Shown: in pieces, positions 6,298-13,115 of the stretch
Layout: each line of letters opens with the position of its first letter
Numbering within the stretch: position 1 is the stretch's first letter
Origin: Candidatus Aquidulcis frankliniae
Lineage (GTDB): Bacteria; Chloroflexota; Limnocylindria; Limnocylindrales; Limnocylindraceae
Assembly: GCA_009925905.1 (NCBI GenBank)
Contig: RFPZ01000036.1
Coordinates: 1-13,611, forward strand
DNA: 13,611 nt
Direction of reading: 5' to 3'
Notes under the pieces: generated by a model
Told to the model about the DNA's origin: nothing
Database searches by the model: none
The model's input: only the letters and a program-made list of their open reading frames with translations
Translations under genes and position numbers: made by a program

Positions 6298-7047
6298 ATG
6301 AAGATCGCCGTCGTGAGCGACGTGCACGCAAACCTCGCCGCACTGCAGGCGGTGCTCGCCGACATCGACGCTGTTGCTCCTGGTGCCGCGATCTGGCACA
6401 CCGGCGATGTGGTTGGCTACAACGCGGAACCGAATGAGGTCGTTGCTTTGTTGCGCGAGCGCGGTGCGACTGGCGTGATGGGGAATCACGATGCCGCCGT
6501 GCTCGGTGAGCTTGAGGTGAAGTGGTTCAATCCCGCCGCCGCTGCAGCTGTGAAATGGACCGCGACACATCTGACTCCCGAGAACGCTACGTGGTTGCAC
6601 GCACTACCAAAGATCAGCGAGATGGGTGCCGCGACGTTGGTGCACGCCAGCGTGCTAAAGCCCCTTGAGGAGTACGTAATTGAATCCGCGAGTGCGCGAG
6701 AGAATCTGCTCTCGCTCTCTACGCCGGTGCTCTTTCACGGCCACACGCATGTTCCCGCCTACTGGGCGCTACGCGGCAACCAGGCAGCTTCGGTCGTCAT
6801 CGACGGTCGCGCGCAACCGCTCCTCTCACCCGCGCTGATCAATGTTGGTTCTGTAGGACAGCCGCGCGACGGCGACGTGCGCGCGAGCTGGGTGCTCTGG
6901 GATCGCACCGATGACGGTTCGGCAATCGGTGCGCTTGGCACAGTGCAGTGGCGCCGTGTTGCCTACGACGTTGCACGCACGCAGGCGTTGGTTCGCGCCG
7001 CAGGTCTGCCGGAGTTTCTCGCCGAACGTCTCGCCGAAGGTCACTGA
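6298..7047 (+). CDS. Calcineurin-like metallophosphoesterase
   Basis: The 249-aa cytoplasmic enzyme has the full di-metal phosphoesterase signature: D8-x-H10 (SDVHAN), G36-D37 in TGDVVGY, GNHD (62-65), His116 in VHASV, and GHTH (148-151). The NVGSVGQPRDGD segment (182-193) is typical of the YfcE/Metallophos_2 subgroup, which hydrolyses phosphomono- or phosphodiesters. No signal peptide or membrane segment is present, and length fits the family. It lies between the DedA and MMPL genes with 6-nt and 2-nt gaps, so it is almost certainly co-transcribed with them. That suggests a phosphorylated lipid-carrier or nucleotide substrate, but the sequence does not show which. Confidence 0.9.
   Translation: MKIAVVSDVHANLAALQAVLADIDAVAPGAAIWHTGDVVGYNAEPNEVVALLRERGATGVMGNHDAAVLGELEVKWFNPAAAAAVKWTATHLTPENATWLHALPKISEMGAATLVHASVLKPLEEYVIESASARENLLSLSTPVLFHGHTHVPAYWALRGNQAASVVIDGRAQPLLSPALINVGSVGQPRDGDVRASWVLWDRTDDGSAIGALGTVQWRRVAYDVARTQALVRAAGLPEFLAERLAEGH
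7036..7040 (+). promoter_or_regulatory. Ribosome binding site deciding the MMPL start
   Basis: GAAGG ends 9 nt before the GTG at 7050 and 15 nt before the ATG at 7056. The spacing favours the GTG, which lies 2 nt after the upstream stop codon. Confidence 0.45.
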
Positions 7048-7049
7048 TC

Positions 7050-9365
7050 GTGGCCATGCGACGACTCCCGCCATTTGAGCGACTCGGTGCGTTCATGCAC
7101 GCGCATCGACGTTCGGTGATTGGTGTCTGGCTCGGCGTACTTCTTCTCGCACTGCCGTTCGCTCCGCAGGCGCCAGGTGCGCTACAGGCGGGTGGCTTTG
7201 ATCTTCCAACACTGGAGTCGGCACGTGCACGTGCACTGCTTGAAGAGGAGCTTGGAGCGCCGCCATCGGCGCTGGTGCTGGCGATCTCTTCAGACACGAT
7301 GGTTCCTGGATCGTTGGAGTTTGAGTCGGCCGCGGCACGCGCCGTTGCCGGTGTTGCCGACGCGCCACATGTCGTTGGCATTCGCTCGCACCTGATTGCA
7401 CCGTCGCAGGTGAGCGTTGCAAACCGCATCGTGTACGACGTTGTCTTCTTGGATTTGAAGCCTGACGATTCACCCGAAGCACTCGATGGGGTTGCCGCGG
7501 CACTCGTGGCCGTTGATGGGCTGACCGTGCAAATCGCTGGTGGCCCCGCCTTCTACGCCGATATTCAGAGTGTGTCGGAGAGCGACCTCCGCCGCAGCGA
7601 GTTGATCAGCCTCCCACTTGCGGCGATCGTGTTGCTGCTGGTCTTTGGTTCAGCCGTCGCGGCGGGACTGCCACTCGCCGTTGGAGGCGCGGCGGTGCTG
7701 ATTGCACTCGCCGCAATCTTTGGTGTGGCGCAGGTCACGCGCATGAGTGTCTTCGTGCTGAATCTCACGACGTTGCTTGGACTTGGGCTCGGTGTTGATT
7801 ATTCGTTACTGATGGTCTCGCGATTCCGCGAGGAGCTCGGTCGCGGGAGCGCGCGTCGCGTAGATCGTGTTGCGCTTGCGGTGCAGCGCACTGTGGCGAC
7901 TGCTGGTCGCGCCGTCTTCTTTAGTGGTGTCACCGTCATGCTCGGCCTGGTTGGCCTCGTGCTCTTCGACTTCGCCATACTGCGCTCGATTGGCATCGCC
8001 GGGGCTATCACCGTGGCGCTCGCCGTGATCGCCAGCCTCACGCTGCTTCCCGCCCTGCTGGGCGTGCTCGGAGCACGAGTGGACCGCCTCGCCGTGCGCA
8101 AGGTCTCCTACGAGGAGCCGAGTGAGCAGGGCCGCTGGGCACGCCTCGCCCGTGGCGTCATGCGGCGCCCGCTCGCCGTCGCCGTGCCAACCCTGGTGCT
8201 CTTGGTTGCGCTCGGTTCGCCATGGCTCGGCGTGAAATTCAACGCTCCCGATGGGAGCATCCTTCCGGAGCGCGTGCCGAGCCGCCAAGCACTCGACGCA
8301 CTCACTGGCGCATTTGGCGAAGGTGAATTTTCGCCGATGACCGTTGCGGTGCGCACTAACGGTGACGCCACCACGCCTGAGAACATCGCGCTGCTCTTCA
8401 ACTGGGTGCGCGCGCTTGAGGCCGATCCACGCGTGGCGCGCGTCGACTCCATCGTTTCCATTGACGAACGTCTCACGTTGGCGCAGTACCAACTTCTCTA
8501 CGACTCACCTACCGGAGCACCGCCTGATCGATACGTGCAGCAGCTGTTGGGTGTCACCACCAGCGGCGACCTCACCGCAGTCACGATTACGCCAGCGCAG
8601 GGACCGAATCGCCCCGCAACACGCGCGCTCGTTGCCGAACTGCGCGCCGCAACGCCAGATGCTGTTGGTGCAGGTGAAGTGTCGGCACTAACGCCACCCG
8701 CGGGCCTTACGACGCTCGTTGGTGGTGGTGCTGCAGAGATCGTTGACGTCGTTGACACCATCTCATCAGAATTTCCTCGCAGCGCACTGGTTGTAATCCT
8801 TGCAACGCTCATTATTCTCGCGGTGCTGTTGCGCTCCATCGTGCTACCAATCAAGGCCGTCTTCATGAACACGCTCTCAATTCTGGCGAGTTTCGGTGCG
8901 TTGGTCTGGATCTTCCAAGACGGCAACCTCTCGGCACTGCTCGGCTTTGCACCGCTCGGATTCGTTGAGACAACGATTCCGGTGATCTTGTTCTGCGTAC
9001 TCTTTGGCCTCTCCATGGATTACGAAGTCTTTTTGCTCACGCGCATGCGCGAGATTTACGACCGCACCGGCGATAACACGGCCGCCGTTGCTGGAGGTCT
9101 TGAGCGCAGCGGTCGCATCGTCACGAGCGCTGCGCTGATTGTTGTGGTGGTTGCCGGATCGTTCGTGTTTGCGGAGATCGTGTTGATCAAGGCACTCGGC
9201 GTTGGTGTGGCGATTGCCGTGGCACTCGATGCAACAATTGTTCGTGCGCTGCTTGTGCCCGCAACGATGCGACTCCTTGGCGACAAGAACTGGTGGGCAC
9301 CAAAGTGGATGGAGCGACTACTTGAAGGTCGGATCGCTACCGAGGCAGAGGCGGAGCGACGATGA
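7050..9365 (+). CDS. MMPL-family RND exporter
   Basis: The 771-aa integral membrane transporter has the MMPL layout: TM1 (about 23-38), a large extracytoplasmic domain (about 45-185), TM2-6 (about 187-340), TM7 (about 375-393), a second extracytoplasmic domain (about 395-575) and TM8-12 (about 578-742). The paired signature is visible: GLGVDYSLLMVSRFREE around Asp250 and FGLSMDYEVFLLTRMRE around Asp657, the proton-relay region of RND pumps. MMPL proteins use the proton gradient to export lipids, glycolipids or related hydrophobic molecules; drug export is also known. The start is GTG 7050 by ribosome-binding-site spacing, with ATG 7056 two codons later as the alternative. The longer frame back to 6948 overlaps the upstream gene and is rejected. 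The 3' end overlaps the lipoprotein gene by 4 nt (ATGA), which points to coupling and a shared task. Confidence 0.92.
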   Translation: MAMRRLPPFERLGAFMHAHRRSVIGVWLGVLLLALPFAPQAPGALQAGGFDLPTLESARARALLEEELGAPPSALVLAISSDTMVPGSLEFESAAARAVAGVADAPHVVGIRSHLIAPSQVSVANRIVYDVVFLDLKPDDSPEALDGVAAALVAVDGLTVQIAGGPAFYADIQSVSESDLRRSELISLPLAAIVLLLVFGSAVAAGLPLAVGGAAVLIALAAIFGVAQVTRMSVFVLNLTTLLGLGLGVDYSLLMVSRFREELGRGSARRVDRVALAVQRTVATAGRAVFFSGVTVMLGLVGLVLFDFAILRSIGIAGAITVALAVIASLTLLPALLGVLGARVDRLAVRKVSYEEPSEQGRWARLARGVMRRPLAVAVPTLVLLVALGSPWLGVKFNAPDGSILPERVPSRQALDALTGAFGEGEFSPMTVAVRTNGDATTPENIALLFNWVRALEADPRVARVDSIVSIDERLTLAQYQLLYDSPTGAPPDRYVQQLLGVTTSGDLTAVTITPAQGPNRPATRALVAELRAATPDAVGAGEVSALTPPAGLTTLVGGGAAEIVDVVDTISSEFPRSALVVILATLIILAVLLRSIVLPIKAVFMNTLSILASFGALVWIFQDGNLSALLGFAPLGFVETTIPVILFCVLFGLSMDYEVFLLTRMREIYDRTGDNTAAVAGGLERSGRIVTSAALIVVVVAGSFVFAEIVLIKALGVGVAIAVALDATIVRALLVPATMRLLGDKNWWAPKWMERLLEGRIATEAEAERR

Positions 9366-10501
9366 TGCGACGCGGCCTGCTTCTGATGTTGAGCGCCGTA
9401 CTGGCAGCCGCATGTTCTGGTCCGCTGCTCGCAAACTCACCTGCACCAACGGGCGCGCCGTATGAGAAGCCAACACCGCGACCAGGTGCAGTGGATCCGA
9501 TCCCTGTGTCGCTTCCAGCTGATGATGCGCCACACAATCGACTCACCGAGTGGTGGTACGTCACTGGTCACCTTGCAACACTCGACGGAACGCGCGAGTT
9601 CGGCTACGAAGCCGTCGTCTTCCGTGCACAGCGTGGGCAGTTCCCTGTCACCTGGGCGTCGCACATTGCGATTACTGAGAAGCCGCGCAGCGGTCGCCCT
9701 GGCTCATTTACGTATGACCAGCGCGCTGAGGTTGGTCCGCAAGTAAATATTGCGCCAGTGATGTCGCGCGCAGTGAGCGCCGCGTTCGCCATTACTGGAG
9801 CAAATCCGTTGGATCCTGCAACGCTCGGTCGTGACCCGTGGGTGATGCTGGTGCTCCCCGATGGCGGTATGGAGATTGGTGGTAACGGATTGATGTTGCA
9901 GTTGGGCGCTGGTCGTGCACCCGTGTTGCACGACACTGATGGCTGGGTTGCTTTCGCTGACGCAGGCGGTTCGTACTACTACTCGCGCACGCGCATGCCG
10001 ACTGGAGGCACGCTGACGATTGGTGGTGAAACACTCGCCGTGACGGGCAGCTCCTGGTTTGATCATCAGTGGGGCGACTTCATTGCCATTGGCGGGGGCG
10101 GCTGGGATTGGTTCTCGCTGAACCTCAGTGATGGGAGTGATCTGATGCTCTCGTTCGTGCGGGCCAAGGATGGAACCTTCCCGCTCGTGTATGGCACCTG
10201 GGTTGGGGCCAACGGAACGGTTCGACATATCGAGGGTGACCTGATCAGCCTGACCGGGCTCGGCTCGTGGACCAGTCCGCACACCGGGGCGACCTGGCCG
10301 TCGGGATGGCGGGTGCAGATCGCGGGGATCGGCCTCGACGTGACCGTCGCCCCAGAGTTGGCCGACCAAGAGCTGAATACTCTCGAGACCACTGGGGTCA
10401 TCTATTGGGAGGGGGCGAACTCGGTAGTGGGGACCCTGGCTGGGCGCCCGATCACGGGGAGCTCCTATGTTGAGCTCACGGGGTATGCAACCCTTCGCTA
10501 A
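9362..10501 (+). CDS. CrtC/AttH-fold lipoprotein (predicted secreted hydrolase, lipocalin-like)
   Basis: The 379-aa protein has a lipoprotein-type signal peptide (1-17) with Cys18 after LAAA, then a Pro-rich linker (about 20-55) and a two-barrel lipocalin-like domain. Family marks: EWWYVTGHL (63-71) and SSWFDHQWGDF (230-240), shared by the CrtC (carotenoid 1,2-hydratase) and AttH 'predicted secreted hydrolase' families (PF07143/lipocalin_9). No other carotenoid gene is present, so I do not call it crtC. A lipid-binding or lipid-hydrating role at the outer face of the membrane is more likely. It overlaps the MMPL gene by 4 nt and has a GGAG ribosome binding site (9353-9356); ATG 9365 is an alternative start. 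Codon use changes sharply inside the gene: GGG encodes 1 of 29 glycines before residue 244 and 12 of 22 from there on. Confidence 0.85.
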   Translation: MMRRGLLLMLSAVLAAACSGPLLANSPAPTGAPYEKPTPRPGAVDPIPVSLPADDAPHNRLTEWWYVTGHLATLDGTREFGYEAVVFRAQRGQFPVTWASHIAITEKPRSGRPGSFTYDQRAEVGPQVNIAPVMSRAVSAAFAITGANPLDPATLGRDPWVMLVLPDGGMEIGGNGLMLQLGAGRAPVLHDTDGWVAFADAGGSYYYSRTRMPTGGTLTIGGETLAVTGSSWFDHQWGDFIAIGGGGWDWFSLNLSDGSDLMLSFVRAKDGTFPLVYGTWVGANGTVRHIEGDLISLTGLGSWTSPHTGATWPSGWRVQIAGIGLDVTVAPELADQELNTLETTGVIYWEGANSVVGTLAGRPITGSSYVELTGYATLR

Positions 10502-10510
10502 CTCTCCCGC

Positions 10511-10516
10511 TAGAAT
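10511..10516 (+). promoter_or_regulatory. Putative leaderless -10 box of the small TM protein gene
   Basis: TAGAAT lies exactly 6 nt before the ATG at 10523, the same spacing as the TATGAT box of the leftward operon. No ribosome binding site precedes this ATG, so a leaderless transcript is likely. No clear -35. Confidence 0.5.
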
Positions 10517-10522
10517 CGGCGC

Positions 10523-10747
10523 ATGACAGAGAACGGCACCCAGCCAGTTGCCCCGAAGGTTGCTCCGCGCGACCGCGGCGCCCGCCGCTTCGTCACCTTC
10601 GCCTATCTCGTGATCGGCGGGGTCATCGCCTACGCCCTGATCTCTGGTCCCGACGGGTTCGCCGCCTCGGTCAATAAGTTCCTCACCGCCACACCAGCAC
10701 CGTCGGCATCGCCGAGCGCCTCACCGTCGACCAGCGCCACCCCGTAA
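10523..10747 (+). CDS. Small single-TM protein with Ser/Pro/Ala tail
   Basis: The 74-aa protein is not recognised. It has a polar N-terminus ending in Arg-rich DRGARR (17-22), one membrane segment (about 24-41), and a short outer part ending in a low-complexity ATPAPSASPSASPSTSATP tail (56-74). The charge bias predicts the N-terminus inside and the tail outside. Codon use is normal for a high-GC coding region and a promoter-like box sits 6 nt upstream, both supporting a real gene. It lies 21 nt after the lipoprotein gene and 16 nt before the deacetylase gene. Function unknown; it could be a small envelope protein with a wall-spanning tail. Confidence 0.65.
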   Translation: MTENGTQPVAPKVAPRDRGARRFVTFAYLVIGGVIAYALISGPDGFAASVNKFLTATPAPSASPSASPSTSATP

Positions 10748-10763
10748 CGAGGGGTCGCCGCGC

Positions 10764-11849
10764 GTGAGCCACATCTTCGTCTCTCCCCACCCCGACGACG
10801 CAGCACTCTCGTGTGGCGGCCTGATCGCCAACCTGCGCGAGCTCGGACAGAACGTGATCATCCTCAGCGTCTACTCCGGCCACGGCGATCTCGATCGCCT
10901 CACCTCGTACCAGCGCCAAGCACTCGGCTTCGGCGGCAAGGCGATCTGGCCAGCAACGCAGGCGTTCGATAGCGGCTCCATTGCCGCCGACAACGCAGTA
11001 CCAGGCGAAACGGCCGACGCGCTCGCCCCATGGCAAGCCGAGCCTGCGCGACTCAAGCAGACGCAGCGCGAAGCTGACGACAGCGCCAAGGAGTTCTGGC
11101 AGCGCGCCTCCTGGTATCGACGCGCCGACATCAGCGCCACTTCGCTACCTGGTGGACGCACGCGCGACGCGAGCAACGGTCAGGGCGTTATCGACCCTGG
11201 CGCCGTTGCGGTTGCCGCCGCAGCAGGCGAGGCGATGGCACAGCGACGACAAGAAGACGAGCGCTACGCACTCTTCGCCGAAGCAGCCGTTGTCTTCCTT
11301 GACCTTCCCGACGCCGTCTTCCGCGGCTATGAGGGCGATGAACAGCTGCTTGGAAGTGTTCGCGAGAACGACGCTGCGCCGATTGATCTGCTGCGCAAAG
11401 AGATCGCGCGACTCGAGCCACAGCGCGTCTACTTCCCACTCGGCATCGGCTCGCATGTTGATCATCAGCTCTGCCGTCGCGTTGGCGCAACACTGCTTGG
11501 AGATGCGCAGGCGTGGACGATGCCCGGCATTAACTGGAGCGACAAGATCGCCTTCTACGAAGACTTCCCGTACGCCTACTGGCAGCAGTTTGATCCGTCG
11601 GCTGGACTACCGGCGAACTACACCGCTGGTCTCCCCGCCGGCATTCGCCTCGCCCCAGAGATCGCCGACATCACCGATGTGATCGAGCAGAAGGTGCAGG
11701 GGATCGCGCAGTACGAGACACAGGTGCCACACCTCTTCGGCTCCGTCGAGAAGATGGCCGACGCGGTGCGCACGCAGGGTGCAACAGTTGCGCTACAGAG
11801 CGGTCGCGGCGGTGCGGTCGAGCGCTACTGGAGCGCGGTTCGAGGCTAG
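10764..11849 (+). CDS. PIG-L/LmbE-family deacetylase with large internal insertion
   Basis: The 361-aa enzyme belongs to the PIG-L family of zinc-dependent N-acetylglucosamine(-conjugate) deacetylases. The metal and catalytic motif SPHPDDAALSCGG is at 7-19 (His9, Asp11, Asp12) and the second zinc motif GSHVDH at 229-234 (His231, His234). Between about 42 and 162, where family members usually have a short linker before the RRxED helix, there are roughly 100 extra residues rich in Ala, Gln and Asp. The conserved fold resumes at RRQEDERYALF (161-171) and FLDLPDAVFRGY (178-189). There is no signal peptide, so it is probably cytoplasmic. The start is a GTG preceded by GAGGGG (10749-10754) at 9-nt spacing. 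Possible substrates are sugar-nucleotide, glycolipid or thiol-glycoside precursors. The nearby convergent glycosyltransferase suggests a glycoconjugate pathway. Confidence 0.87.
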   Translation: MSHIFVSPHPDDAALSCGGLIANLRELGQNVIILSVYSGHGDLDRLTSYQRQALGFGGKAIWPATQAFDSGSIAADNAVPGETADALAPWQAEPARLKQTQREADDSAKEFWQRASWYRRADISATSLPGGRTRDASNGQGVIDPGAVAVAAAAGEAMAQRRQEDERYALFAEAAVVFLDLPDAVFRGYEGDEQLLGSVRENDAAPIDLLRKEIARLEPQRVYFPLGIGSHVDHQLCRRVGATLLGDAQAWTMPGINWSDKIAFYEDFPYAYWQQFDPSAGLPANYTAGLPAGIRLAPEIADITDVIEQKVQGIAQYETQVPHLFGSVEKMADAVRTQGATVALQSGRGGAVERYWSAVRG

Positions 11850-11855
11850 CCCTCG
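11841..11855. terminator. Weak hairpin at the convergent gene junction
   Basis: A 5-bp inverted repeat (CGAGG at 11841-11845, CCTCG at 11851-11855) with a 5-nt loop spans the deacetylase stop codon and faces the end of the glycosyltransferase gene. The convergent spacer is only 19 nt. There is no T-run, so it is a poor intrinsic terminator, though it is the only candidate here. Confidence 0.25.
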
Positions 11856-11868
11856 TTACTCGTGCGCG

Positions 11869-13104
11869 CTACTGGTGCGCGCCGCGCACGCCGTGACGAT
11901 CCGGCACCTCGCCCACTGGTCCACCAACCGCAAGCTCGTAAATTGATTCAATGTCGCGCAGCATGTCGTCAACGCAGAACCTCTCATGGACAAGTTCATG
12001 CCCGGCGTTTGCGAGTCGGGCGGCAAGCACACGATCGCGGAAGAGCAGCGCAATTGCTGACGCGAGCGCCGATGGATCTTGCGAAGGAACAAGGATGCCG
12101 TTCTCGCCGGAGTGAATCATTTCAGGAATACCACCAACGTTGCTCGCGATAACTGGCCTATTGGCGGCGAGCGCCTCGACGATGGCAAGGCCCTGCGCTT
12201 CGCGATAGCTCGGCATCACCACCACATCTGCCGCAGCGAGTATCTGCGGCACATCCTCGCGGCGCCCCAAGAAGTGCACGCTGTTGCAGCAAACCTCCGC
12301 TCGGAGGTGGGCGGCGGCGAGACCCTCAAGACGATCGCGCTCTGAACCTTCACCAACCACAAGGAGATGTGCCGACGTGTAGTGGTGGTGCACCACTGGC
12401 CACGCCTCGATGAGCGTTGGGTGCCCCTTCTCCGGTTCAAGGCGACCAACCACCACGGCGAGTGGCGCATTGGCAGGAATGCCGAATTCAGCACGGATCG
12501 CCTCGCCACCCGTCGCCTCGTCAAATCGTTCGAGGTCGACGCCGTTGTAGATGCGGCTGATTGGTGTGGTGTCGCGCCCTTCGGCAACGAGCTTGTCGAC
12601 GATGGCGTCGCTTACGGCAATAAGGCGATTGATCTTGGGGGTGATGCGCTCCAGCAACTCACGGTCTGCAGGTGATCGGAATCGGCTGGAGTGTACCGTG
12701 GAGACCATGTACGGGCGGTGCCCAGTGCGCCCCTCCACGATGTCGAGTGCGGCCACGCCGACGACTTCGGCGCGGTACATGTGGGCGTGCAGTACCTGGG
12801 CGCTCAGGGCGATCAGTCGGTCGGCGAGTAGCTCAGCCGTGCGCTCGTCACTTGGCTCTTCGATCACCTCGGTTGCATAGCCGAGCCGCTGCAGGCGAGC
12901 CATGGTGCTGCCGTGCGAGAGCGAAATCACGTGGGTCTCGTGTCGCGATGGGTCGAGGCGCAGCACGGTGCTCACCACACTCTCTTGTGCACCGCCGTTC
13001 GTGCCCGTTGCAAGGAGCTGCACCACGCGCAATCGCGAGCCATCGGGGAGCGGCCCCTTTGGCGCGCGACCGCCGCCGTGCTCGCCTGCCTTTGGTCTAC
13101 TCAT
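11869..13104 (-). CDS. Family 4 glycosyltransferase (GT-B fold)
   Basis: The 411-aa protein is a GT4-type retaining glycosyltransferase using an NDP-sugar donor. The N-terminal (acceptor) domain begins after about 25 disordered Gly/Lys-rich residues with VVQLLATGTNGGAQ (27-40), whose GG turn is typical. The C-terminal (donor) domain starts near VVVGRLEPEKGH (217-228; Arg221 and Lys226 contact the nucleotide diphosphate) and holds the E-x7-E motif in REAQGLAIVEALA (Glu302, Glu310), followed by GGIPEMI (324-330) and NGILVP. There is no membrane segment, so it acts at the cytoplasmic face. GAGGA 6 nt before the ATG overlaps the stop of the upstream acetyltransferase gene, so the two are co-expressed. 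The acceptor is not known; an envelope polysaccharide or glycolipid is the most likely target. Confidence 0.9.
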   Translation of the reverse strand: MSRPKAGEHGGGRAPKGPLPDGSRLRVVQLLATGTNGGAQESVVSTVLRLDPSRHETHVISLSHGSTMARLQRLGYATEVIEEPSDERTAELLADRLIALSAQVLHAHMYRAEVVGVAALDIVEGRTGHRPYMVSTVHSSRFRSPADRELLERITPKINRLIAVSDAIVDKLVAEGRDTTPISRIYNGVDLERFDEATGGEAIRAEFGIPANAPLAVVVGRLEPEKGHPTLIEAWPVVHHHYTSAHLLVVGEGSERDRLEGLAAAHLRAEVCCNSVHFLGRREDVPQILAAADVVVMPSYREAQGLAIVEALAANRPVIASNVGGIPEMIHSGENGILVPSQDPSALASAIALLFRDRVLAARLANAGHELVHERFCVDDMLRDIESIYELAVGGPVGEVPDRHGVRGAHQ

Positions 13105-13110
13105 GCGCCG

Positions 13111-13115
13111 TCCTC
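13111..13115 (-). promoter_or_regulatory. Ribosome binding site of the glycosyltransferase, overlapping the upstream stop
   Basis: GAGGA on the minus strand lies 6 nt before the ATG at 13104 and shares bases with the TGA (13114-13116) of the acetyltransferase gene. This supports translational coupling of the pair. Confidence 0.6.

Noticed and set aside
6948..7049. N-terminal extension of the MMPL frame
   Set aside because: It overlaps the phosphoesterase gene, is Arg/Cys-rich, and good starts exist at 7050 and 7056 with an RBS at 7036-7040.
9362..10501. Carotenoid hydratase crtC
   Set aside because: The fold and motifs match, but no carotenoid gene is nearby and the protein is a predicted lipoprotein next to an exporter, so the specific name is not supported.
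10764..13104. PIG-L deacetylase, GT4 and acetyltransferase as mycothiol genes MshB, MshA and MshD
   Set aside because: The GT4 N-terminus (TGTNGGAQ) does not match the MshA pattern, the deacetylase has a large insert, and the acetyltransferase is of the FemAB/CelD type rather than MshD type.
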